From positions 1 to 18,757 of the forward strand of contig CAZLWA010000011.1 of assembly GCA_964563165.1 (NCBI GenBank): a stretch of 18,757 nt of DNA. The letters run 5' to 3'. Positions within the stretch are counted from its first letter, which is position 1, and each line of letters opens with the position of its first letter. The stretch is from CAZLWA01 sp964563165. Its GTDB lineage: Bacteria; CLD3; SB21. The notes under the pieces are model-generated. The model had not been told where the DNA came from. It worked only from the letters and a program-made list of their open reading frames with translations, and searched no databases. Shown piece after piece: positions 1 through 6,669 of this stretch. A program made the translations under genes and the position numbers.

Positions 1-749
1 ACTTTTCTTGCCGCGAGTAATGTTCCTGCCACGTAAGGTTCTGCGCTGTTACCCGCTTCCTGCGTAATTCGCAGCCGCTCGTCATCTCCGCCCAAAATAA
101 TTTCCGTGGAAGAAACAAACCCTGCCAGGCGCACGGAATGAACCTGCGTCCCGTTCACCGTTGCGCCTCGCGTTTCTTTGGGTCCTACCGTGTTTTCGAC
201 AGGATACCCGATAACGGGTCTCTTCGTTTGCGATAACTTATACAACAATTCGCGCGTCGTTCCGCTCGGAGCGTCAGGCTTTGACGGATTGTTGTATTCG
301 ATGATTTCCCATTGCGGAAGATGTTTTGCAGCGATCACAGCGAATTTTTGAAGTAAGATCGCCGTGATGGCAAAATTGCCCGCTGCAATGACGCCGACTT
401 TTTGCGCCCGCGCGGCGGCATCAATATCCTCATAATCCTCATCGGTCAGTCCGGAAGTTCCGACGACCGCATGCACGCCTTTGGAAATCGCGTAAAGCAC
501 ATTATGTTTAACGATGTCAGGCTTGGTGTAATCAATCAGAACATCGGTTGCAGTTTTCAATGCGTCTTCAATGGACCCACAAATAACGATCCCGGCCCCG
601 GGAAGATTCAGCGCACTTCCCAATGTTTGACCGCGAAGACTTCGCGCGACCGCGCCGGCTATTTCTAAATCGCCGCTTTGCAGGATGGCCGGAACAAGGC
701 TTCGTCCCACCCATCCCGTTGCCCCGGCAATACAAATTCTTATTTTCAT
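1..749 (-). CDS. DapB-like 4-hydroxy-tetrahydrodipicolinate reductase family protein (3' end outside window)
   Basis: Open to the left edge: 249 codons are visible from ATG at 749, and the family is usually about 240-275 residues, so only a few C-terminal residues are missing. The N-terminal Rossmann motif GATGWVGR is at residues 9-16. It is followed by DYT (73-75), VVGTSGLT (95-102), AGNFAI (122-127) and the hallmark SKPDAPSGT (155-163). In classical DapB the segment before this last motif is E-x-H-H-x-x-K. Here it is E-Y-N-N-P-S-K, so the catalytic histidine pair is Asn152-Asn153, while Lys156 and PSGT are kept. True DapB performs the NAD(P)H-dependent reduction in lysine/diaminopimelate synthesis. 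The fold is clear, but the substrate is uncertain because of the missing histidines and because its neighbours are acetyltransferases and a racemase rather than lysine genes. It is the last visible gene of a minus-strand operon, 16 nt after the methyltransferase gene. Confidence 0.85.
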   Translation of the reverse strand, partial: MKIRICIAGATGWVGRSLVPAILQSGDLEIAGAVARSLRGQTLGSALNLPGAGIVICGSIEDALKTATDVLIDYTKPDIVKHNVLYAISKGVHAVVGTSGLTDEDYEDIDAAARAQKVGVIAAGNFAITAILLQKFAVIAAKHLPQWEIIEYNNPSKPDAPSGTTRELLYKLSQTKRPVIGYPVENTVGPKETRGATVNGTQVHSVRLAGFVSSTEIILGGDDERLRITQEAGNSAEPYVAGTLLAARK

Positions 750-765
750 GAACCGCTTTCCAATT

Positions 766-1518
766 CTATTTTTCAATCACGCCTATCTTCAGAAATAACG
801 GAAACGTAACATTTTTTTTGTCGGCGGTACCCCATGCCGATTGCAAATCCTTTTCAATAAGGTCAATCGGGTTCCCGGAATGGCGCTCGATGTACTTTTG
901 AACGCTCGACCATGTGCGCAAATAACCTTTGAGCTGTTCCAAAGTCCATATCAATTCAATATTAAAATCAGGGGCGTCAATCTTTCTGAACGGAAACGGC
1001 ACCGTTTCGTATTTCTCGTCAACATATTTTCTTCCTTCCGGCCAATAGGCGCCGACGGTGTGCCGATAAAAATTGCGGAGGATCGGATCGATTGTCTTTG
1101 AAACGAGGACTTCGTCGTAAGTCCAAACCGCAATAACACTGCCGTCTTTCGACACACGTCCAACTTCTTTGTAGAAATCATCAAAGGCAAACCAGTGAAT
1201 GGCCGCGGCAACGGTCACTAAATCGATGCTGCCGTCTTTCAGATCCGTTTTTTCCGCCGGGCTGACTTGATAAAACACATTTTCTTTCTTGGGCGCATGC
1301 TTAATCTGATTCGCACTCGCGTCCGTGGCAATGACTCTTTTAAAGTAGTGCGACAGCATGATTGCCGCCTGACCATTGCCGGTGGCGCAATCCCAGGCAG
1401 TGTCCCTGCACCGAACGTTCGAAACTATGAATTCAAAAAGTTCCTCCGGATAATGCGGACGATACTGCGCGTACATGTCCGCATGGCTTGAAAAATGATC
1501 CTTGAATTTCGCCTTCAC
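766..1518 (-). CDS. Class I SAM-dependent methyltransferase
   Basis: 250 residues. The N-terminus (DHFSSHADMYAQYRPHYP) is typical of a small-molecule class I methyltransferase group related to trans-aconitate-type enzymes. SAM-binding motif I is WDCATGNGQAA (residues 42-52). The acidic motif II region is ATDAS (about 64-68), and a DLVTVAAAIHWF segment follows in the motif IV position. The enzyme is expected to be cytoplasmic and to methylate a small carboxylate or similar metabolite; the substrate cannot be read from sequence. The start is GTG (complement of 1516-1518), supported by an AAGGA Shine-Dalgarno site about 6 nt upstream. It lies 82 nt downstream of the racemase gene and 16 nt upstream of the DapB-like gene, so it is probably in the same transcript. 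Confidence 0.85.
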   Translation of the reverse strand: MKAKFKDHFSSHADMYAQYRPHYPEELFEFIVSNVRCRDTAWDCATGNGQAAIMLSHYFKRVIATDASANQIKHAPKKENVFYQVSPAEKTDLKDGSIDLVTVAAAIHWFAFDDFYKEVGRVSKDGSVIAVWTYDEVLVSKTIDPILRNFYRHTVGAYWPEGRKYVDEKYETVPFPFRKIDAPDFNIELIWTLEQLKGYLRTWSSVQKYIERHSGNPIDLIEKDLQSAWGTADKKNVTFPLFLKIGVIEK

Positions 1519-1600
1519 CGGTTTTCCTTCAAATTCTCACGCATCCTCTAAGGGATCTTAGACAATAACAGTGTTGGAGATAACCGCTGTGAATTTGCCG

Positions 1601-2293
1601 CTAATCTTGAAGAGCCAGTTCAACTGCTTTGTGCGCATGAATCTCCGTCGTATCGAATAAAGGAATATCGCAGTCTGTCTGATGAATCAACATAGGAATC
1701 TCCGTACATCCCAAGATCACGCCTTCTGCATTCTCAGATTTCAATAACCGGACAATTCGGATAAACTCCTGTTTGGAGGATGCGGAAATAATTCCGTTCA
1801 CCAGTTCCTTGAATATGACTTCGTGCACGATGTTCCGGTCTTGCTCGCCGGGAACAATGATCTCCAGTCCGTGACGGCGCAGAGCATCTTTGTAGAAATC
1901 CTTCTCCATGACAAATCGCGTTCCCAGTAAGCCCAGTCGTTTTATTTTCGTTTTGTTAACGACTTCGGCTGTCGCGTCGCCAATGTGAATGACCGGAAGA
2001 GGTATTTCTTTTTTCACATCATCATAAGCGATATGCATCGTATTGGCACAGATGAGGATCAAATCGGATCCGCCTTTTTGCAGGCGTTTGGACGCATCGA
2101 CGACCATTTGTGCGGCCTCTTTCCACCGGTCAGCATGCTGCAGGTCGGCGAGCTCCTGGAAGTCCAGACTATATAAAAGAATTTTCGCGGAATGCGATCC
2201 GCCTAATTTTTCTTTTACACGTTGATTAATGATCCGATAATATTCAGCCGTAGATTCCCAGCTCATGCCGCCGATTAGCCCGATCGTTTTCAT
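1601..2293 (-). CDS. Aspartate/glutamate racemase family protein (YgeA-like)
   Basis: 230 residues, the usual length for this family. It begins with the hallmark GGMSWEST (residues 8-15). The two cysteines of a cofactor-independent two-base racemase are both present: Cys82 in CANTMH and Cys196 in GCTEI. Such enzymes interconvert L and D forms of Asp or Glu, or of related amino acids, by proton abstraction and return between the two thiols. E. coli YgeA is the closest well-known type and has broad amino-acid racemase activity. The ATG at 2293 is only 1 nt beyond the stop of the upstream acetyltransferase gene, so translation is probably coupled. Exact substrate unknown. Confidence 0.9.
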   Translation of the reverse strand: MKTIGLIGGMSWESTAEYYRIINQRVKEKLGGSHSAKILLYSLDFQELADLQHADRWKEAAQMVVDASKRLQKGGSDLILICANTMHIAYDDVKKEIPLPVIHIGDATAEVVNKTKIKRLGLLGTRFVMEKDFYKDALRRHGLEIIVPGEQDRNIVHEVIFKELVNGIISASSKQEFIRIVRLLKSENAEGVILGCTEIPMLIHQTDCDIPLFDTTEIHAHKAVELALQD

Positions 2294-2294
2294 G

Positions 2295-2747
2295 TCAGTT
2301 TTCCAATGATAAAAAATAGTGATACGTTTCGGTGTTTCTTCTGTAACCTAATTTTTCATATAATTTTTGTGCATGTGCATTTCCAATTTCCGTTTCCAGA
2401 ACAATTCCTTTCGATCGCGTTTCTATGGCCAGCATTTTTGCGCTGTGCATCAGAGCTTCGGCGACGCCCTGTTTCCTGTCATTTTCTGCCACGAACAGAT
2501 CATTCAAGATCCACAGGCGTTTCATCGAAACGGATGAAAAGGAACGGTACAGTTGTGTAAATCCGAGTGCGCGTTCATTTTCCAAAGCCAAAAAAATGAC
2601 CGACTCATTGTGTTGAATCCGGTCCCACAGGAATTGGCGTGCGCTTTCCAAATCCGGCTTTTGCCGGTAAAATTGCCGATAGCTGTTGAATAACGGTGCG
2701 AGCTGGTCGATATGTTTCAATCCTGCCCGGACGACGGAGCTAATCAT
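2295..2747 (-). CDS. GNAT family N-acetyltransferase (first of four, 150 aa)
   Basis: Single-domain GNAT fold. The acetyl-CoA pyrophosphate-binding motif A is LFVAENDRKQGVAEALM, with the R/Q-x-x-G-x-A signature at residues 90-95. The C-terminal motif B ends in LYEKLGYRR, the usual strand-helix of this superfamily. It transfers acetyl from acetyl-CoA to an amine; the acceptor is unknown. The start codon overlaps the stop of the preceding acetyltransferase gene by 4 nt (ATGA), which implies translational coupling. It is followed after 1 nt by the racemase gene. Sequence similarity to the other three GNAT proteins here is limited to the core motifs, so this is not a recent tandem duplicate. Confidence 0.88.
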   Translation of the reverse strand: MISSVVRAGLKHIDQLAPLFNSYRQFYRQKPDLESARQFLWDRIQHNESVIFLALENERALGFTQLYRSFSSVSMKRLWILNDLFVAENDRKQGVAEALMHSAKMLAIETRSKGIVLETEIGNAHAQKLYEKLGYRRNTETYHYFLSLEN

Positions 2748-3271
2748 TTTGTTTCCGGTTTTTCGCTGTCAATAAAATAGTCCTCGGTTTTATAAATTTT
2801 GAATCCCGTTCGCCGATAGAGCGGGAGCGCGCCCGGGTGATCCAGCGTGCACGTATGGAGCCACACGCGGGCGGGGTTTCTGCTCCAACACAGGTCCAAA
2901 GCCCTCTGCAGTAAGTATTTCCCGAGCCCATGCCCGATGAATTCCGGCATGATTCCGAAATATGCGAGTTCCACCTCACCCGTTTTTTGAAAATTCAGTT
3001 CCGCATAGCCCGCGGGCGTACCGAGAACGTATGCAACGTGAACCTCGACCCGCTCATCATGAATGATTTTTCTTAATTCATCGTCTGAAATTTTTCGACG
3101 GTCAAACCAGTTCCACGGATCGCCCACGGTATTATACAGATAGCGGTAGAAGGAGACGGTCGGTCTGATCGCGCGAATGATCTGAACATTTTCCGGAGCG
3201 GCGCTATGCGGTCCCGGCGCCCGTTCAGACATTTCCAAATACGTGCGAGTTACTTTACGAGGTGCATTCAT
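2744..3271 (-). CDS. GNAT family N-acetyltransferase (second of four, 175 aa)
   Basis: GNAT fold with a distinctive N-terminal segment (YRYLYNTVGDPWNWFDRR, about residues 42-59), seen in a recognisable bacterial subgroup of these enzymes. Motif A is FGIMPEFIGHGLGKYLL, with the G-H-G-L-G acetyl-CoA loop near residue 115. Motif B is ALPLYRRTGFKIYKTE. Substrate unknown. The ATG at 3271 has no clear Shine-Dalgarno site, and an internal ATG at codon 14 is a possible alternative start; the first about 28 residues look poorly conserved. The 3' end overlaps the next acetyltransferase gene by 4 nt. The gene lies 6 nt after the stop of the upstream acetyltransferase. Confidence 0.85.
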   Translation of the reverse strand: MNAPRKVTRTYLEMSERAPGPHSAAPENVQIIRAIRPTVSFYRYLYNTVGDPWNWFDRRKISDDELRKIIHDERVEVHVAYVLGTPAGYAELNFQKTGEVELAYFGIMPEFIGHGLGKYLLQRALDLCWSRNPARVWLHTCTLDHPGALPLYRRTGFKIYKTEDYFIDSEKPETK

Positions 3272-3277
3272 TTTTTT

Positions 3278-3712
3278 TCAGACGACGTATATATTCTCAT
3301 GAACCATTTCCATCATGCGTTCGGGATAAGCCAGCGGCTTAAAATCAAATCGGGCATAGAGTCCGTGCGCATCGCGCGTCGCCAGCATCCAACGGCGCAA
3401 TCCCTGCAGATCCGGATGATGCATGATACACTCCATAAGCCATTTGGACAGCCCGTGTCCGCGATAAGAGTCCAGAATAAAAACGTCCGCCAGGTACGCA
3501 AAGGTGGCGCAATCGGAAATGATGCGGGCAAATCCGATTTGCGAGGCGCTGTCAAAAACACTGAAGCAAAGTGAGTGGTCAACACACCTCCGCACAACGT
3601 CGACGGGAATTCCTTTCGCCCAATAGGAACGGGTCAAAAATGCATGGACCATTTCCACATCAACTTTTTTCCTGTCATCGCTGATTGAAAAATTTTTTCT
3701 TGAGTATTTCAT
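3278..3712 (-). CDS. GNAT family N-acetyltransferase (third of four, 144 aa)
   Basis: Short GNAT protein of a widespread bacterial subgroup recognised by AFLTRSYWAKGIP near the N-terminus and a C-terminal end in which GLYARFDFKPL forms motif B. Motif A is VFILDSYRGHGLSKWLM, with R-G-H-G-L forming the acetyl-CoA loop. The length is typical. It is cytoplasmic and probably acts on a small amine or amino acid; no substrate can be assigned. It lies between two other acetyltransferase genes with gaps of 5 and 6 nt. Confidence 0.87.
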   Translation of the reverse strand: MKYSRKNFSISDDRKKVDVEMVHAFLTRSYWAKGIPVDVVRRCVDHSLCFSVFDSASQIGFARIISDCATFAYLADVFILDSYRGHGLSKWLMECIMHHPDLQGLRRWMLATRDAHGLYARFDFKPLAYPERMMEMVHENIYVV

Positions 3713-3717
3713 CGGAC

Positions 3718-4209
3718 TTACGTAAGAATTTTCTGCATCATGTGTACATCCAGGAGTTTCCCGAATTTTCTTCCGACTTCTTTCATTACACCGACGGGTT
3801 TGAACCCGGAGTCTGTGTGGATGCGCACGCTGATTTGATTGCCTTCGACAATGCGCGCGATCACCGTATGCAATCCGGCTTTTTGCCCCTCAAGTAATAC
3901 GGCGTCCATCAATTTCTTTCCAATGCCTCTTCCTCTCTGATCTGCATGGACATATAAAGAAATTTCCGCGGTATCGGCATACGCGCATCGGTCCGACCAC
4001 CGGCTCAACGACGCCCATCCGACTACGGTACCGGCGGATTCGGCAACCACGATGGGATACTTTTCGTTGTGTTCGGCAAACCACGCCTTCTGTTCATCCA
4101 TATTTTTTGCCGTCGTGTCAAAGGTCGCTGTCGTATTCGCAACGGCCTCGTTGTATATTTCCGTAATGGAATTCAGATCCTCTGATCTTGCCCTACGTGT
4201 GGTTACCAT
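3718..4209 (-). CDS. GNAT family N-acetyltransferase, phosphinothricin/methionine-sulfoximine acetyltransferase-like (163 aa)
   Basis: Full-length match by eye to the Pat/Bar/YncA(MnaT) group: an N-terminal RRARSEDLNSITEIYNEAV, then VVGWASLSRWSDR, motif A EISLYVHADQRGRGIGKKLM, and a C-terminal SGFKPVGVMKEVGRKFGKLLDV. This group acetylates the alpha-amine of phosphinothricin, methionine sulfoximine/sulfone or related amino-acid analogues. The native substrate here is inferred only from the family. It is the first gene of the minus-strand operon: the upstream region contains a candidate promoter and an inverted repeat. No clear Shine-Dalgarno site precedes ATG 4209. Confidence 0.9.
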   Translation of the reverse strand: MVTTRRARSEDLNSITEIYNEAVANTTATFDTTAKNMDEQKAWFAEHNEKYPIVVAESAGTVVGWASLSRWSDRCAYADTAEISLYVHADQRGRGIGKKLMDAVLLEGQKAGLHTVIARIVEGNQISVRIHTDSGFKPVGVMKEVGRKFGKLLDVHMMQKILT

Positions 4210-4233
4210 ACCAAACCAATTTTACCCAATTGC

Positions 4234-4262
4234 CATAGTCCACTCAAGGATATTGGACTATG
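4234..4262. promoter_or_regulatory. Inverted repeat ahead of the GNAT operon (candidate operator or 5' UTR hairpin)
   Basis: Perfect 9-bp arms CATAGTCCA (4234-4242) and TGGACTATG (4254-4262) with an 11-nt spacer. The repeat sits just downstream of the predicted -10 box of the minus-strand operon and about 25 nt before its first codon. That position suits a repressor operator or a leader hairpin. No matching regulator gene is in the window. Confidence 0.5.
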
Positions 4263-4272
4263 TTATTGGTCC

Positions 4273-4301
4273 AATTTACGGTACAAAAAACTCAATGTAA
4301 A
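4273..4301 (-). promoter_or_regulatory. Candidate sigma70 promoter for the seven-gene minus-strand operon
   Basis: On the minus strand a -35 box TTTACA (complement of 4296-4301) and a -10 box TAAATT (complement of 4273-4278) are separated by exactly 17 nt. Transcription would begin near 4266, about 57 nt before the first acetyltransferase start codon. Identified by eye only. Confidence 0.4.
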
Positions 4302-4347
4302 GTACCAATTTCAAGTAAATTTTATGAGTCCAAATGAGGGATGGCGG

Positions 4348-4387
4348 GCAAGTCGGGTAAAAAATTCGTGATACAGCAACGACTTGC
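4348..4387. repeat. Inverted repeat in the divergent intergenic region
   Basis: 8-bp arms GCAAGTCG (4348-4355) and CGACTTGC (4380-4387) are separated by 24 nt. It lies upstream of the SPOR lipoprotein gene, between two divergently transcribed units. A regulatory role is possible but unsupported. Confidence 0.3.
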
Positions 4388-4401
4388 TATGTAAAAACAA
4401 A

Positions 4402-4430
4402 TTGCTTTTTTTACGCGCTTTAAATACATT
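4402..4430 (+). promoter_or_regulatory. Weak candidate promoter for the SPOR lipoprotein gene
   Basis: TTGCTT (4402-4407), a 17-nt spacer, then TACATT (4425-4430). This would start transcription near 4437 and fits an ATG start at 4462 rather than an upstream TTG at 4384. The match to consensus is modest. Confidence 0.3.
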
Positions 4431-4461
4431 ATTTGCTCCCATCAGAAAATGGAAACGAAAA

Positions 4462-4998
4462 ATGATCTTGACAAAGCCCTGCGCGGTCGCAGTGATGATC
4501 GTTGGTATTTCATGCGCCGGTAATCAGGCAGCGGTCCGGCATACTGAGACAATAAACACGAATCAGGATTCGGTGAAGCACGTGCGCGAAAAAGCGGACG
4601 TAGAATTGGATGAGAGTTTTGATCCGCATAGCCTGGGCGAGGACGCGTGGGTCATTCGCTCCCGCACCAACGCTTCCAATCAAAAATCCTTTACGGGCTA
4701 TGCTTTCGATAATGAAAGAAATAAGTTGATCGGCGAAGCCAAAGAATATTCCGTCATGGGCTACCGTATCCAGCTTTTTGTTTCTACGGACTACTACGAG
4801 GCGCTGACGGCGCGTGATTCGGCGGCGGCAAGATTCCCCGAAGAAATTTATTTTGATTATGAGCAGCCGTATTATAAAATCCGGGCGGGCAATTTCACCG
4901 AACGGCAAAAAGCCGATGACGCGCGATCCCGGGCCAGGATTCTGGGCTATTCCGACGCGTGGGTCGTGCAAACTAAAGTGATCATCAAAGGGAATTAA
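4462..4998 (+). CDS. SPOR-domain lipoprotein
   Basis: 178 residues. ATG at 4462 is chosen because it places a short signal peptide at the very N-terminus: a charged start, a hydrophobic core AVAVMIVG, then Cys18 in the lipobox-like GISC. The open frame extends upstream to a TTG at 4384, but that extension would bury the signal. Residues about 20-60 are polar and look like a linker. Residues about 99-175 (YRIQLFVS...ARFPEEIYFDY...YYKIRAGNF...RSRARILGYSDAWVV) form a SPOR domain, which in other bacteria binds denuded glycan strands of peptidoglycan at division sites. The protein is probably anchored in the outer membrane by its lipid and contacts the cell wall. The dehydrogenase gene follows after 22 nt, so the two may be co-transcribed although the functions appear unrelated. 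Confidence 0.85.
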   Translation: MILTKPCAVAVMIVGISCAGNQAAVRHTETINTNQDSVKHVREKADVELDESFDPHSLGEDAWVIRSRTNASNQKSFTGYAFDNERNKLIGEAKEYSVMGYRIQLFVSTDYYEALTARDSAAARFPEEIYFDYEQPYYKIRAGNFTERQKADDARSRARILGYSDAWVVQTKVIIKGN

Positions 4999-5020
4999 AC
5001 AAACTAAAACAGGAGAAACA

Positions 5021-5920
5021 ATGCAGAACATCAAAACCATCGGAGTATTGGGGTGCGGCCTCATGGGGTCGGGTATTGCCCAAGTGGCGGCGGCATCCGG
5101 ATTCAAGACGATTGCGCGCGAGGTTAATCAGGAATTAATTGATAAAGGCATCGGCAATATCACCAAGCAACTCGAGCGCAACGCGGCAAAAGGAAAGATA
5201 ACCGCCGAAGAAAAAGACAAGACGATTGCAAATCTCAGCGGCACGATCCAGCTGGACGATCTGAAAAACTGCGACGTCATCATCGAAGCGGTCACGGAAG
5301 ACATGAAAGTCAAAGGCGAAATGTACTCGCACTTGGATAAGATCTGCCCGGCGCATACGATTTTTGCCTCCAATACCTCCAGTCTGACGATCACCGAAAT
5401 GGCGGCAACCACTCAGCGTGCGGACCGGTTTTGCGGCATGCATTTTTTTAACCCGGTTCCGGTGATGAAGCTGGTCGAAATTGTCAAAGGCGTTCGAACG
5501 TCCGATGAAACTTTCAACAAAGCGTTTGAACTCGGCAAAGCGCTCGGCAAAACGCCGATTGGCGCGAAAGACAATTCGGGGTTTGTTGTCAATTTCCTTC
5601 TGGTGCCGTATCTGCTTGGCGCGATTCGCGCGGTGGAACGCGGCACGGCTTCCATCGAAGATATCGACAAAGGCATGATGCTCGGCTGCGGCTATCCGAT
5701 GGGACCGCTGACCCTGCTTGATTTTGTAGGTATTGACACCACCTACCGCATTGCGGAAATCATGATCAAAGAATACGGTGAACCCATGTATGCATGTCCG
5801 CCGCTGTTGAGAAAGATGTTCCTGGCGGGCTTTCACGGAAAGAAAACCGGCAAGGGCTTTTACGACTACGCTTCCGGAACGCCGGTCGTCAACAAGGAGA
5901 TCGTAAATTACATAAAATAG
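5021..5920 (+). CDS. 3-hydroxybutyryl-CoA dehydrogenase (3-hydroxyacyl-CoA dehydrogenase family)
   Basis: 299 residues. NAD(P)-dependent oxidation/reduction between (S)-3-hydroxybutyryl-CoA and acetoacetyl-CoA, used in fatty-acid or aromatic degradation or in butyrate/C4 metabolism. The N-terminal Rossmann domain carries GCGLMG (residues 11-16). The catalytic and substrate-binding residues follow the family pattern: Ser119 in SNTSSL, His140 in MHFFNP, Glu152 in LVEIVKG and Asn190 in DNSGFVVN. The C-terminal dimer domain includes GYPMGPLTLLDFVG and ends with GKKTGKGFYDY. Length is that of stand-alone Hbd/PaaH/MmgB enzymes without a crotonase domain. AGGAGA at 5011-5016 is a strong ribosome binding site 4 nt before ATG. 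No other beta-oxidation gene is nearby, so the pathway cannot be stated. Confidence 0.95.
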   Translation: MQNIKTIGVLGCGLMGSGIAQVAAASGFKTIAREVNQELIDKGIGNITKQLERNAAKGKITAEEKDKTIANLSGTIQLDDLKNCDVIIEAVTEDMKVKGEMYSHLDKICPAHTIFASNTSSLTITEMAATTQRADRFCGMHFFNPVPVMKLVEIVKGVRTSDETFNKAFELGKALGKTPIGAKDNSGFVVNFLLVPYLLGAIRAVERGTASIEDIDKGMMLGCGYPMGPLTLLDFVGIDTTYRIAEIMIKEYGEPMYACPPLLRKMFLAGFHGKKTGKGFYDYASGTPVVNKEIVNYIK

Positions 5921-5946
5921 CTATCTAAAACACGCTGATCGGACGG

Positions 5947-6570
5947 TCAAAATGTATAATACTTCACGGCAAAGGCCGTCAAAACCAGGCCGATCGAGAG
6001 GAGAGTAACCCGCTCGGACCGCAGGGCTTTGTTCAGATCAAACGTCTGCGGCGGGAAATGGGCGGATGAAAAACCCCGAATTCCAGGAATGAAGCGAGGA
6101 ACTCTTTCATAATAAATTTTGTAATGGATGAATTTGCGCATCAGGAAATCTTCTTCATACAATGCGATGCAATAGTAAACTGAGAAGAAGAATATCAACA
6201 CGCAGAGGCAGAAATAAGGAAAGAAAACATTTGACAATACGCTGAATCCTAAATATATTAAAATATTACCTATGTATATAGGATTTCGCACAAAGGCGTA
6301 AGGACCGGCTGATACTATCGTTTCAGCCTGCATATGGACTGAGCGTGATGAGATCCCGAGATAACCTACGGCCGCAAGTCGTAAGATATTTCCAGTCCCT
6401 ATCAGGGCCAATCCGGTATAAAACGCAGTAAATTCGAAATTGCCAAAAATCAGGCCTATTGCAAGTAAGGGCATTGGAGTATAGGTTCTCACTCTGAATA
6501 AGAATTGACCAATCGTTTTCATGTTGTTTTTAAATAATTTCGATGTGACCACGGTCACAGCAGAAGGCAT
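5947..6570 (-). CDS. ICMT/PEMT-like integral membrane methyltransferase
   Basis: 207 residues with about four or five hydrophobic segments. The cytoplasmic C-terminal half has the isoprenylcysteine carboxyl methyltransferase / phospholipid methyltransferase signature: SAGPYAFVRNPIYIGN (His/Arg-Asn-Pro type SAM-binding region) and EEDFLMRKF...YYERVPRFIPG. Bacterial members methylate lipids or small hydrophobic substrates; the substrate here is unknown. ATG at 6570 has a GGAAAG site 5 nt upstream, but the first 16 residues look unlike the family. The internal ATG at 6522 (MKTIGQFLF) gives a more natural N-terminus without a clear ribosome binding site. The start matters because a CRP-like palindrome lies between the two. 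Convergent with the dehydrogenase gene (26-nt gap) and divergent from the secreted-protein gene. Confidence 0.8.
   Translation of the reverse strand: MPSAVTVVTSKLFKNNMKTIGQFLFRVRTYTPMPLLAIGLIFGNFEFTAFYTGLALIGTGNILRLAAVGYLGISSRSVHMQAETIVSAGPYAFVRNPIYIGNILIYLGFSVLSNVFFPYFCLCVLIFFFSVYYCIALYEEDFLMRKFIHYKIYYERVPRFIPGIRGFSSAHFPPQTFDLNKALRSERVTLLSIGLVLTAFAVKYYTF
6544..6559. promoter_or_regulatory. Perfect CRP-type operator palindrome
   Basis: TGTGACCACGGTCACA has the exact CRP family form TGTGA-N6-TCACA, with inner arms extended to 7 bp. It lies in the divergent region (or within the first codons of the membrane methyltransferase if that starts at 6570). Its centre (6551.5) is exactly 41.5 nt before a start site that a -10-like TAGATT at 6581-6586 would set at 6593, the class II activator spacing, for the rightward secreted-protein unit. 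The palindrome is seen directly; the regulator and its effect are inferred. Confidence 0.5.
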
Positions 6571-6669
6571 AGCTTTCCATTAGATTGTATATCTATCACC
6601 CTTGTTTATTGAAGTATAAAATTTATAAAAGAATTTAAAGAAATGAAACCTAATCGCAAGGAGAAGTTT

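Noticed and set aside
2295..4209. Tandem duplication of a single acetyltransferase
   Set aside because: The four proteins share only the core GNAT motifs and belong to visibly different subgroups.
6643..6669. Upstream ATG for the secreted Ig-like protein
   Set aside because: The AAGGAG site and the signal peptide both fit ATG 6670; the extension would precede the signal with charged residues.
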